Shown here one piece after another: positions 57,301-64,000 of a stretch of DNA of 64,000 nt. How positions within the stretch are numbered: position 1 is the first letter of the stretch; each line of letters begins with the position of its first letter. The position numbers and the translations under genes were made by a program. The DNA lies in assembly GCF_009674825.1 (NCBI RefSeq), contig NZ_WKJH01000022.1:980-64979 (forward strand), given 5' to 3'. The notes under the pieces were generated by a model. It was not told the DNA's origin, searched no databases, and was given only the letters and a program-made list of their open reading frames with translations. The DNA comes from Maribacter luteus. Lineage in GTDB: Bacteria > Bacteroidota > Bacteroidia > Flavobacteriales > Flavobacteriaceae.

Positions 57301-57409
57301 AAAAAACAGTTGCATTGGGTAGCTGTTTTATTAAATAATTATTGCAATTAGTCTGTGTTCCCTTTATCATAATGATGTAATTTCTTACGAATGTATAGGT
57401 ATTATTCAT
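54371..57409 (-). CDS. Multi-PAS sensor histidine kinase (six PAS-like segments, no membrane helix)
   Basis: 1012 residues. Six successive PAS-like segments: about 30-140, 150-260, 270-390, 400-520, 525-640, 650-770. The third and sixth are near duplicates: KAECDFAGVSNPEEILGKND versus KAECDYMNVENADEILGKND. HisKA is of the SHNLRSHSANFSMLLEFM type (phosphoacceptor His in SHNLR). HATPase motifs NFITNAVKYKSPDRDP, IEDNGMGI and GIGLYMSKNQ. No signal peptide or membrane helix was seen, so it is probably cytoplasmic. The first ATG is 57409; ATG 57370 would remove 13 residues. Confidence 0.88.
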   Translation of the reverse strand: MNNTYTFVRNYIIMIKGTQTNCNNYLIKQLPNATVFLNNNLEVVHVSDKFVDDYDLVFDTIIGKPIELIFKTITQDCIKSLKSNLKGEKSQTHCEFFVTKNKEEKRFKWKNVPWYDQQENIIGVIIQTEDITKRVLNKLKLEKLESVLNGKSEIAKIGTWEYDIEKNSLHWCNTTKSIHEVPMDFVPVIEDAIDFYKIGFSRNTISMAVNNTLKNGTPWSEKLQIVTAKGKELWVTASGKPVYNNDKIVGIIGTFQDINDSVLSQIKIKESEHLLKTLIDNLPINVYIKDIESRKVLVNKAECDFAGVSNPEEILGKNDFQLYNRKTAQEFRDEDLEVIKTGKPILGKETICKAKDGSTTSILVYKLPLVNSKNEIEGIIGMSLDITETRKAQQKLEEKERNFKSIFNSSYQFTGILDLDGTLIELNDTALKFAAERFEDVIGKKFWDQSWWPKETATQKLLKQTIKTALKGETIREEIKIYDPNKKLIPIDFSLKPIYNDKNKVVSLLAEGRMIAEMVAAREKIKESELKFRTLYELSPVSFVLYDFNTGKIIDFNTSFKNTFGYNEESLSKLKFWDLFKERNDNHRKQAHEELNSKGTFGPFGEKLNHRKGAELTVIINKSMIVNKKGEKLVWTIIQDITETEEKERQIREERKLLKTVVDNLPLNVYIKDRQSRKILVNKAECDYMNVENADEILGKNDFELYDEETAQLSRNEDLQVFKTLKPILGAEKINKCRNGENTTFLTSKIPLKGENGKAYGLVGISLDISELKQKEEELRSLINVTSLQNKKLINFAHIVSHNLRSHSANFSMLLEFMINENNEEEKRTLTKMLVEASDNLLETLDNLNEVLAINSNVNLKKSSLNLNHNLNKIKQNLAVFLKDKNVKIINNIPDHTNIQAIPAYAESILMNFITNAVKYKSPDRDPVIKLGVTQKSGYTILSIEDNGMGIDLKKYGEKLFGLYKTFHDNPDAKGIGLYMSKNQIEAMNGKITVTSKVGIGSTFNIYFNEKN

Positions 57410-57578
57410 TACACCTAAAGCTTTGTTGTGAATAGGGCAATACTAGTTGTGATATACTATTTTGACAGTATCAAGTGCTTCTGGAATTATAAAAAAAGAA
57501 AGAAAAAGACTACAGAAATAAAAAAATACTCGTCTGTGTAAAGCAATCTCCTCATTAATAATAACAGGGGATAACGAA

Positions 57579-58034
57579 TTATTTGACCTTTACGGTGTCG
57601 GGAACTAAAATGGAGTAATTTCCGCCATTTCGTATTACATCCCTAACGATTGAAGAACTAATGAACGATTTACCTGAAGAAGTCAATAAGAAGACAGTTT
57701 CTATGTCAGAGAGTTTTCTGTTGGTATGTGCAATCGCTTTTTCGAATTCAAAATCCGCAGGGTTCCTTAAACCACGTAATATGAATCCTGCATTTACTTT
57801 CTCACAAAAATCTACCGTAAGTCCTTCATAGGTCAGGATTTTTATTTTTGGTTCATGGCTGAATTCCTTGGTGATGAACTCTAGTCTTTGCTCAAGGGTA
57901 AACATGTATTTTTTATCCGCATTGACACCAACGGCGATGATAAGTTCGTCAAAAAGCGTAATGCCCCTCATGATAATATCATGGTGGCCTAGGGTCAAAG
58001 GATCAAATGAACCAGGAAAAATAGCGCGTCTCAT
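57579..58034 (-). CDS. coaD: Phosphopantetheine adenylyltransferase
   Basis: 151 residues. Nucleotidyltransferase FPGSFDPLTLGHHDI (TxGH) and the SSSIVRDVIRNGG C-terminal motif; LRGLRNPADFEFEKAIAHTN in the middle. It makes dephospho-CoA. Nine bases downstream of ddl in the same operon. Confidence 0.96.
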   Translation of the reverse strand: MRRAIFPGSFDPLTLGHHDIIMRGITLFDELIIAVGVNADKKYMFTLEQRLEFITKEFSHEPKIKILTYEGLTVDFCEKVNAGFILRGLRNPADFEFEKAIAHTNRKLSDIETVFLLTSSGKSFISSSIVRDVIRNGGNYSILVPDTVKVK

Positions 58035-58043
58035 GTGGTAAAG

Positions 58044-59027
58044 TTAGGAGTTTTTAGGTAATACTTCCTTTATTGCATTTCCAAAAAGTTCTGCAAGCGA
58101 TATTCCCGCGATTTTTGCTTGTTGTGGCAATATACTCTCTGTTGTTAGCCCAGGGGTGGTATTCATTTCGAGCATATAAGGTTCATTGTTCACGAAAATG
58201 AACTCACTCCGGGAGAACCCTTTCATCTTTAGCACTTCATAAGCATGTTTGGCCATTTCGCTAACTTTCTTTTCTTGTTCAGGGGTTATTCTTGCAGGAG
58301 TGATTTCTTGGGATTTGCCTTCGTACTTGGCCTCATAATCAAAAAAGTCGTTTTCTGTTACTATTTCGGTAATGGGCAAAACCTTCGTTTCCCCTTTAAA
58401 TTTAATAACTCCAACAGAAACCTCCGTGCCTTCTAAAAAGGCCTCGATGATTATTTCATTGTCTTCCTTGTAGGCTAGTTCAATGGCGGATTGTAAATCT
58501 TCTTTTTTATATACCTTGGAAATACCAAAACTGCTTCCGGCCTTGTTGGCCTTTACAAAGCAGGGTAGTCCTACTTTTTCTACTATGGCATCCAAGTCAA
58601 TGCTGTCACCCATATTAAGATAATAAGAAGGTGCCGATTTAATTCCGTAAGGTTTTAAAACACTTAAAAGATCCCTCTTGCTGAAGGTCAAGGCGGCTTG
58701 GTAGTAATCACAGGACGTTTGAGGTATGTTGAGCAATTCAAAATAAGCCTGCATTAATCCGTCTTCGCCCGGTGTGCCATGAATCGCATTGAAAACGCAG
58801 TCAAAAGTAATGGTCTTGCCATTGGTTCTAATCGAGAAATCATCTTTGTTTACAGGGAATTCCTTGTCATTCTCATCAACATAGACCCATTTATCCTTAA
58901 AAATATGAATGCGGTAACTTTCGAATTCATTTTTATCCAGATATGTATGTACTACATTGCCGCTATTCAATGATATTTTATATTCACTCGAATATCCACC
59001 CATGATAATGGCTACTTTTTTCTTCAT
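58044..59027 (-). CDS. ddl: D-alanine--D-alanine ligase
   Basis: 327 residues. ATP-grasp fold: IMGGYSSEYKISLNSG at the N-terminus, NAIHGTPGEDGLMQAYFELL, FVKANKAGSSFGISKV, and LEMNTTPGLTTESILPQQA at the C-terminus. Cell-wall precursor enzyme. In Ddl the Ser of the first motif and the Tyr, Ser, Arg at the active site vary; those seen here are typical. Confidence 0.95.
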   Translation of the reverse strand: MKKKVAIIMGGYSSEYKISLNSGNVVHTYLDKNEFESYRIHIFKDKWVYVDENDKEFPVNKDDFSIRTNGKTITFDCVFNAIHGTPGEDGLMQAYFELLNIPQTSCDYYQAALTFSKRDLLSVLKPYGIKSAPSYYLNMGDSIDLDAIVEKVGLPCFVKANKAGSSFGISKVYKKEDLQSAIELAYKEDNEIIIEAFLEGTEVSVGVIKFKGETKVLPITEIVTENDFFDYEAKYEGKSQEITPARITPEQEKKVSEMAKHAYEVLKMKGFSRSEFIFVNNEPYMLEMNTTPGLTTESILPQQAKIAGISLAELFGNAIKEVLPKNS

Positions 59028-59187
59028 GCCGATTCAATTAATTTAGAAGCGATTTTCAAGGTTCAAAGTAAAGAAAAAGCCATGGGTTTCTTTTAACCTG
59101 AGAATGTTTTTTTTGGAGTTTACATAATAGCATCGTTCTTTAACCAACATTTGGGAGCATGGTCGCTTAAAGTTTTGGCTCATTTCC

Positions 59188-59195
59188 TATATTTG
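59188..59195 (+). promoter_or_regulatory. -7 element of the PASTA gene
   Basis: TATATTTG matches TAnnTTTG, 18 bases before the ATG at 59214. Confidence 0.45.
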
Positions 59196-59213
59196 TGGGA
59201 TCAATAAAATTCA

Positions 59214-59801
59214 ATGAGACATTTTTTTAACTTTTTACGCAGTCGTACATTTTTAATACAATTGGTTTTGGCCTTTGTGGTCACTGTGGTATTGGTCATT
59301 GTGACTTTGCGCTGGTTGAACAGTTCTACCAATCATGGGGAGTTTGTTGAGGTACCCGATTTTGCAAAGATGTCGGTCATGGATATGCGTTCGGCTATAG
59401 AAGATGCTGGACTGCGTTATGAGGTTTTGGATTCGGCCAATTATAATCCCAATTACCCTAGGTTTTCAATTATTGAACAAGATCCAAAAGCGGGAACAAA
59501 GGTGAAAGAAGACCGTAAGATCTATTTTACGGTAAACCCTTCGGGATATAAAAAAGTAACCGTACCCAATATTATCCAAGTTACTCAACGTAATGCCTCA
59601 TCAATGCTCAAGGCGGTTGGTTTAGATGTGCAACGGGTCACCTATATCGATGAACTAGGGAAAGATATGGTGTACCAAATAAAATTTAAGGGCAAGTATA
59701 TTAAACCTGGGGATAAACTTCCCAAGACTTCTAAAATAGAGTTGGTATGCGGAAATGGGAGTATTACCGAACGTGCCCAAGTTAAAGCCGATTCAGAATA
59801 A
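59214..59801 (+). CDS. PASTA domain membrane protein
   Basis: 195 residues. One N-terminal membrane helix (LIQLVLAFVVTVVLVIVTL), then two PASTA domains (VEVPDFAKMSVMDMRSAIED; KKVTVPNIIQVTQRNASSML). No kinase or penicillin-binding domain is attached. PASTA domains bind peptidoglycan or muropeptides. It is 3 bases from the RluD-type gene and the two are co-transcribed, a pairing typical of flavobacteria (from memory). Confidence 0.88.
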   Translation: MRHFFNFLRSRTFLIQLVLAFVVTVVLVIVTLRWLNSSTNHGEFVEVPDFAKMSVMDMRSAIEDAGLRYEVLDSANYNPNYPRFSIIEQDPKAGTKVKEDRKIYFTVNPSGYKKVTVPNIIQVTQRNASSMLKAVGLDVQRVTYIDELGKDMVYQIKFKGKYIKPGDKLPKTSKIELVCGNGSITERAQVKADSE

Positions 59802-59804
59802 TCT

Positions 59805-60830
59805 ATGGGCCCACATCTACAAGAACCCAATGAGGAAGAACTTTATGAACATCATAAATTCGTAGCCTCAAAAGGACAGGAACCTTTGCGGGTTGATAAG
59901 TTTTTGATGAATTTCATTGAAAACGCTACGCGTAATAAAATTCAAAAGGCAGCAAAGGATGGCCATATTTGGGTAAACGATAAGATCGTAAAACAGAATT
60001 ACAAGGTAAAGGCAGGTGATGAAGTGAAGGTTTTATTTGAACACCCTCCGCATGAACTATTGCTCACTCCAGAAGATATTCCGTTAGATATCGTTTATGA
60101 AGATGATGTTTTATTGGTAGTCAATAAACCTGCCGGTATGGTCGTGCATCCCGGGCATGGGAATTATTCAGGCACTTTGATCAATGCCTTATTGTTCCAT
60201 ACGAAGGATTTGCCAACTAATGATAATGAACGTCCAGGATTGGTGCATCGAATCGATAAGGACACTTCCGGACTTTTAGTGGTCGCCAAGACTGAAGCTG
60301 CAATGACTCATTTAGCCAAACAGTTTTTCGACAAAACCTCTGAAAGAGAGTATATTGCCTTGGTGTGGGGTAATGTAGAGGATGATGAAGGTACGGTCGA
60401 GGGCAATATTGCCCGCAATCCCAAAAATAGATTACAAATGCAGGTCTTCCCTTTAGGTGATGAGGGAAAGGAAGCCGTAACGCATTATAAAGTGTTAGAG
60501 CGTTTGGGTTATGTAACCCTGTTGTCCTGTAAATTGGAAACCGGGCGAACCCATCAAATACGTGTGCATATGAAATATATTGGGCATACTCTATTTAATG
60601 ATGAACGCTATGGTGGAGATAAAGTATTGAAGGGTACTACGTTCACCAAGTACAAACAATTTGTTGATAATGCTTTTAAAATTTTGCCGCGACAGGCATT
60701 GCATGCCAAAACCTTGGGTTTTGTGCATCCGGTTACAGGAAAGCATATGCGTTTTGATTCGGAAATCCCAGAAGATATGGCCAATTGCATCGCAAAATGG
60801 CAAGATTATTCCAAACACAGCAAGCAATAA
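59805..60830 (+). CDS. RluD-type pseudouridine synthase
   Basis: 341 residues. N-terminal S4 RNA-binding domain (RVDKFLMNFIENATRNKIQK), then the catalytic domain with the Asp in HRIDKDTSGLLVVAKT and the KPAGMVVHPGHGNYSGTLIN loop. It modifies uridine in 23S rRNA, probably at the RluD sites, but position-specific function is inferred. Confidence 0.92.
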   Translation: MGPHLQEPNEEELYEHHKFVASKGQEPLRVDKFLMNFIENATRNKIQKAAKDGHIWVNDKIVKQNYKVKAGDEVKVLFEHPPHELLLTPEDIPLDIVYEDDVLLVVNKPAGMVVHPGHGNYSGTLINALLFHTKDLPTNDNERPGLVHRIDKDTSGLLVVAKTEAAMTHLAKQFFDKTSEREYIALVWGNVEDDEGTVEGNIARNPKNRLQMQVFPLGDEGKEAVTHYKVLERLGYVTLLSCKLETGRTHQIRVHMKYIGHTLFNDERYGGDKVLKGTTFTKYKQFVDNAFKILPRQALHAKTLGFVHPVTGKHMRFDSEIPEDMANCIAKWQDYSKHSKQ

Positions 60831-60925
60831 TAAATTCCGTTTATATAGGTATTGAAAACTACTACCCCAATACGGTAGGTTTGTACCATAATCCTTTTTA
60901 TTTTTATTTGGTAAATTAGAAGAAT

Positions 60926-61687
60926 ATGAAGATTGTTGTTTCTCCGGCAAAATCGTTGGATTTTGAAAGTAAAATACCTGTTGATAGGTTTTCACAACCT
61001 GTGTTTTTAGATAAGGCCCAAACCTTAAATAAGGTATTGGTAAAGAAGAAACCTGCTGCTTTATCAAAATTAATGGGTATTTCGAATAAGCTGGCAGAAT
61101 TGAATTGGGAGCGTAACCAAAGTTTTTCCGTTCCTTTTGATCCGTCTAATGCCAGACCCGCCGTTTATGCATTCAGTGGAGATGTATACCAAGGGTTGGA
61201 TGCGTATACCATTCCAGAGGAAAAATTGGATAAACTTCAAGATACTTTACGTATACTTTCTGGTTTATATGGGGTTCTTAAACCTTTAGATCTTATGCAA
61301 CCCTATCGTTTGGAAATGGGTACCACGATAAAGATCGGCCGTAAAAAAAACTTATATGAATTTTGGAAGGAAGAGTTGACCGATTATTTGAATTCCGAGT
61401 TGGGTGATGATGAATTGTTCGTAAACTTGGCCAGTAAGGAGTATTTCGGTGCCATTGATCAAAAGAAACTTAAAGTACCTGTGATAACGCCTATTTTCAA
61501 AGATTGGAAGAATGATAAATTAAAGATCATTAGCTTTTTCGCTAAAAAAGCACGTGGTTCAATGGTTAGGTATATCGTTGATTCAGATGTAAGGACCTTA
61601 GACGATATCCGAGCTTTTAACGGTGATGGATATATGTATAGTAAGGAACATACCTTAAAAGAAAACGAACCCGTTTTTGTTCGATAG
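60926..61687 (+). CDS. yaaA: Peroxide stress protein YaaA
   Basis: 253 residues, full family length. [18 protein letters not shown] start, [36 protein letters not shown], and [12 protein letters not shown] are characteristic of the DUF328/YaaA family, which limits intracellular iron under peroxide stress in E. coli. No redox motif visible. Separated by 95 bases from the RluD gene. Confidence 0.92.
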   Translation: MKIVVSPAKSLDFESKIPVDRFSQPVFLDKAQTLNKVLVKKKPAALSKLMGISNKLAELNWERNQSFSVPFDPSNARPAVYAFSGDVYQGLDAYTIPEEKLDKLQDTLRILSGLYGVLKPLDLMQPYRLEMGTTIKIGRKKNLYEFWKEELTDYLNSELGDDELFVNLASKEYFGAIDQKKLKVPVITPIFKDWKNDKLKIISFFAKKARGSMVRYIVDSDVRTLDDIRAFNGDGYMYSKEHTLKENEPVFVR

Positions 61688-61738
61688 AATATTTCCGTAC
61701 TTCATTCGTTGTTATCATACAGTTCTAAATCAAAGAAG

Positions 61739-62104
61739 ATGAAACGGTTCTTAATGTTAACAATCAGTGTATTTGTATTCCTTATCGGTTGTACCGATCG
61801 TGATGATGAATTGGAAGGGGTGCAGATTAGGGTAAAGAATGTAAGTTCCTTAGTATATGAAACCATTCAAGTAGGAGGTGAAGAGATGGTTCATGAAAAC
61901 CTTTCACCCGATTCGTTTTCGGATTATTTGGAATACGAAACTGCCTATACCTACAATTATATCAATATTTCGGCAGGTGAGGAAACCTATGTTCTGCAAC
62001 CCATCGATTATGTTGGGGAGGCGCCATTACCTTTTGGGTTCTATACCTATGAGGTCGGAATTGATGATGAAGGTAACGTTACATTGGTGTTTGTAGTGGA
62101 CTAA
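61739..62104 (+). CDS. Putative lipoprotein
   Basis: 121 residues. Lipoprotein signal (MKRFLMLTISVFVFLIGC) with lipidated Cys 18. The mature part is acidic and rich in Tyr/Asp/Glu with strand-forming repeats (QIRVKNVSSLVYETIQVGGE, then YNYINISAGEETYVLQ). No known family. ATG 61739 is chosen because it starts the signal peptide. It is 3 bases from the convergent THX gene. Confidence 0.6.
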   Translation: MKRFLMLTISVFVFLIGCTDRDDELEGVQIRVKNVSSLVYETIQVGGEEMVHENLSPDSFSDYLEYETAYTYNYINISAGEETYVLQPIDYVGEAPLPFGFYTYEVGIDDEGNVTLVFVVD

Positions 62105-62107
62105 ACG

Positions 62108-62236
62108 TTATTTCTTCTTCTTAATATCTATTTTATCTTCTACGCTAATCCTCTTTTTTATTTTTCTGGGTCTTCTTGCCCCATATGAATTATTGGCTAT
62201 TTTTCCCCTTTTCGATTTTTTGTCCCCTTTTCCCAT
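62108..62236 (-). CDS. 30S ribosomal protein THX (bTHX/S31e)
   Basis: 42 residues, very short and basic: MGKGDKKSKRGKIANNSYGA, then RRPRKIKKR, ending in a Lys-rich tail. The start MGKGDKK..RGKI..GxYG.RRPRK is the diagnostic pattern of Bacteroidota THX, the bacterial S31e-like protein that stabilises the 30S head. The C-terminal tail (ISVEDKIDIKKKK) is longer than the usual 25-30 residues. Confidence 0.88.
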   Translation of the reverse strand: MGKGDKKSKRGKIANNSYGARRPRKIKKRISVEDKIDIKKKK

Positions 62237-62365
62237 GATTTGATTTTTTAGTAACCTTTAAATGTAATCATTTTATAAGGATTTGTCAATATTAATCAGA
62301 GCGCATTCAAAATGTATTTTTGGTTTTAAATTTATACTTTTTCGAAATAATCGGATATTTACCTT

Positions 62366-63034
62366 ATGTTTTTCCACTATCACCCATACGAACCCTTTCT
62401 TTTTAAAGAAGCCACCAAATTGATCGTTGGTACTTTGCCGCCTCCAAGATTTACTATGGGTATGTTGAAAGAAGGAGATGTGGATTTCTGCTACGGTAGT
62501 AAGGACGGGCAACTTTGGCCGATTCTCGACCGCATATTCGAACTCGACCTGAAGTTTGAGACTACACCGGAAGCTATTGAACAACGAAAGCGGTTTCTAA
62601 TCGAGCGTAAAATCGGCATTTGTGATATTGTGCAAAGTGCCGAACGTTCAAAAATAGATGCTTCGGATTTGGGAATGGCCAATATAGAACTTAGGAATCT
62701 GATAGGTTATTTAAACGAATACAAGAAAGTTGATACGTTGTTGTTTACCGGTGGAAACAGTAAAAACGGACCTGAATATTTCTTCCGAAGACACCTGAAG
62801 GAATATGGTATTGATCTGGAGGTGGTGAATGCTCAAGTGCCCAGAATCCATCAATTTACGCTCCCCTCGAATCAACTATTGGAGAGGAAGGTCCGTACGG
62901 TTTCATTAACCGCACCATCAGGGGCGGCTAATAGGGCAGTCGGTAGCCTTGCCGAATATAAAGAATTGAAGGCCAAAAACCCAAACTTCAATACGTTGGA
63001 TTATAGAGTGTTGCAGTACCGCCCGTTTTTTTGA
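62366..63034 (+). CDS. Uracil-DNA glycosylase-fold family protein
   Basis: 222 residues. KLIVGTLPPPRFTMGMLKEG then DFCYGSKDGQLWPILDRIFE resembles the substrate loop of the UDG/MUG superfamily, including a motif in which a glycosylase usually has GxxPG and an N/FW pair. GICDIVQSAERSKIDASDLG and LLFTGGNSKNGPEYFF are further family-like segments. It may excise deaminated bases, but activity is not shown. It lacks the usual catalytic Asp in an obvious place. Confidence 0.6.
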   Translation: MFFHYHPYEPFLFKEATKLIVGTLPPPRFTMGMLKEGDVDFCYGSKDGQLWPILDRIFELDLKFETTPEAIEQRKRFLIERKIGICDIVQSAERSKIDASDLGMANIELRNLIGYLNEYKKVDTLLFTGGNSKNGPEYFFRRHLKEYGIDLEVVNAQVPRIHQFTLPSNQLLERKVRTVSLTAPSGAANRAVGSLAEYKELKAKNPNFNTLDYRVLQYRPFF

Positions 63035-63220
63035 ACAAATCAAGGGGAAACATTTAAATATTTTAATCGATTTTATGTTGGTTTTATGCCATCAACACCT
63101 TATTTTGTTAATTGAAAAATTAACCGATATTGGTATGTGTAATATGTCGATATTTGTTTTATAAATGGGGGCGTGTAAATCCGTGTCCCTTACTTACTAA
63201 GGATACATTCAGTAAAAACT

Positions 63221-64000
63221 ATGCATCAAATAGAAAGATTACAGGAATTTAAAAAATCGGTACAGAACAAGTTCAATGTTTATAATAGTCTGTTCTTGAA
63301 TTTACCATATCGGAATATCGAAAATGTGGGTATGGTAGTGCCACTTTTGCACCATCAATCCTTAAATGGGTTGAAAGAAGGTCTTAATCCACAGGATATT
63401 CTGGAATCTTTTTTTAAAAATTATGTGAATATAGAGGATGAAAAGGACCAAATAGATTTTATGTTCCGTATCATCCAATATGTAGAAAGACAAGTGGTCC
63501 TATATGATAGTGTAGAAGATGCCGCTTTTCCGAAACTTCAAGAACATAGTGATTCGTTGTCAATAAAGGATTACTTTCAATTGGTGAACAAGACCAAAAG
63601 TTGGGACAAAGTAGCCGAAAAACTTTCGAATTTCAGTGCTAGGATCGTGCTAACGGCACACCCAACACAATTTTATACCCCAGCCGTTTTGGATATCATG
63701 AATGATCTTCGTTGTCTTATTGTAGATAATAAGATAGATGATATTGATGTTACCTTACAGCAATTGGGGCTTACCTCATTAATGAACAGGGAGAAACCAA
63801 CACCTTTCGATGAGGCGAAGAATATCATTTATATTTTAAGGCACGTTTATTATGATGCCATGGGCGATTTGTATGCCTATATTAAGGAGAATATAGACAA
63901 TGATGATTTTGAGAACCACAACATCATGAAGCTTGGATTTTGGCCGGGAGGTGACCGTGACGGTAATCCCTTTGTTACAGCTGAAATAACCAAAAACGTG
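63221..64000 (+). CDS. ppc: Phosphoenolpyruvate carboxylase, 5' part
   Basis: First 260 codons only; the frame is open to the right edge. Catalytic motifs LTAHPTQFYTPA (active-site His) and GFWPGGDRDGNPFVT are present. It adds bicarbonate to PEP to give oxaloacetate, an anaplerotic step. The start ATG 63221 (MHQIERLQEFKKSVQNKFN) is the first in-frame ATG. Upstream, a GTTAATT-GAAA-AATTAAC hairpin (63107-63124) may be a regulatory site. Confidence 0.9.
   Translation, partial: MHQIERLQEFKKSVQNKFNVYNSLFLNLPYRNIENVGMVVPLLHHQSLNGLKEGLNPQDILESFFKNYVNIEDEKDQIDFMFRIIQYVERQVVLYDSVEDAAFPKLQEHSDSLSIKDYFQLVNKTKSWDKVAEKLSNFSARIVLTAHPTQFYTPAVLDIMNDLRCLIVDNKIDDIDVTLQQLGLTSLMNREKPTPFDEAKNIIYILRHVYYDAMGDLYAYIKENIDNDDFENHNIMKLGFWPGGDRDGNPFVTAEITKNV

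Overview
The window reads as chromosomal DNA of a marine-type Flavobacteriaceae bacterium (Bacteroidota). The signs are a type IX secretion (T9SS) type-B C-terminal domain, the tiny Bacteroidota ribosomal protein THX, ECF sigma/anti-sigma pairs, TPR-linked hybrid histidine kinases, kynurenine-pathway NAD genes, FtsH/RsfS and CdsA/Psd gene orders, repeated matches to the flavobacterial promoter -7 element TAnnTTTG, and very few Shine-Dalgarno sequences. I saw no rRNA, tRNA, CRISPR array, insertion sequence or prophage.

Layout. 1-8343 (minus strand) is a surface-protein module. It holds a collagen-like Gly-X-Y protein running off the left edge, a small T9SS type-B protein, and a 1545-residue fibre-like protein with two families of near-identical internal repeats and a tail-fibre-type C-terminus. 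The two large proteins share the same N-terminal head domain. 8761-13202 (plus) is a secreted/periplasmic operon: two CarboxypepD_reg-like proteins, a DUF6702 protein and an M1 metallopeptidase. A long inverted repeat with a T-tract at 13222-13360 suggests a structured small RNA before tatA. 13402-21092 carries TatA, a PAP2 phosphatase, an O-methyltransferase, a GNAT acetyltransferase, kynureninase, an MFS transporter, a lipoprotein, a ClpP-type protease and kynurenine 3-monooxygenase. 21147-32939 is mostly minus strand: a coiled-coil zinc-ribbon relative, a Nif3-like protein, LpxK (plus), a TPR hybrid kinase coupled to GAPDH, lipoyl synthase, two ECF sigma factors with an anti-sigma factor, MurB and an aminotransferase.

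33091-46680 includes an aspartic-protease/PDZ protein, a DUF1573 protein, ValS, an FAH-fold hydrolase, two tandem PPK2 polyphosphate kinases, a DoxX-like protein with an outer-membrane-type protein divergent from a two-component system, a fatty-acid hydroxylase gene cut by an in-frame TGA, and a creatininase-family enzyme. 46691-53369 is a membrane-lipid and housekeeping block on the minus strand (acyl-CoA-binding protein, Psd, CdsA, LUD protein, FtsH, RsfS, SRPBCC protein, PyrE) with BirA on plus. 53377-64000 has a NUDIX hydrolase, a response regulator with a very large multi-PAS kinase, CoaD, Ddl, a PASTA protein with an RluD-type pseudouridine synthase, YaaA, a lipoprotein, the 42-residue ribosomal protein THX, a uracil-DNA-glycosylase-fold protein and the 5' part of phosphoenolpyruvate carboxylase.

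The most unusual parts are the shared-head pair of giant repetitive surface proteins, the putative structured RNA upstream of tatA, and the TGA-interrupted hydroxylase gene. Most of the rest is ordinary core gene content. Functional calls are motif and family recognition by eye; no database search was run.
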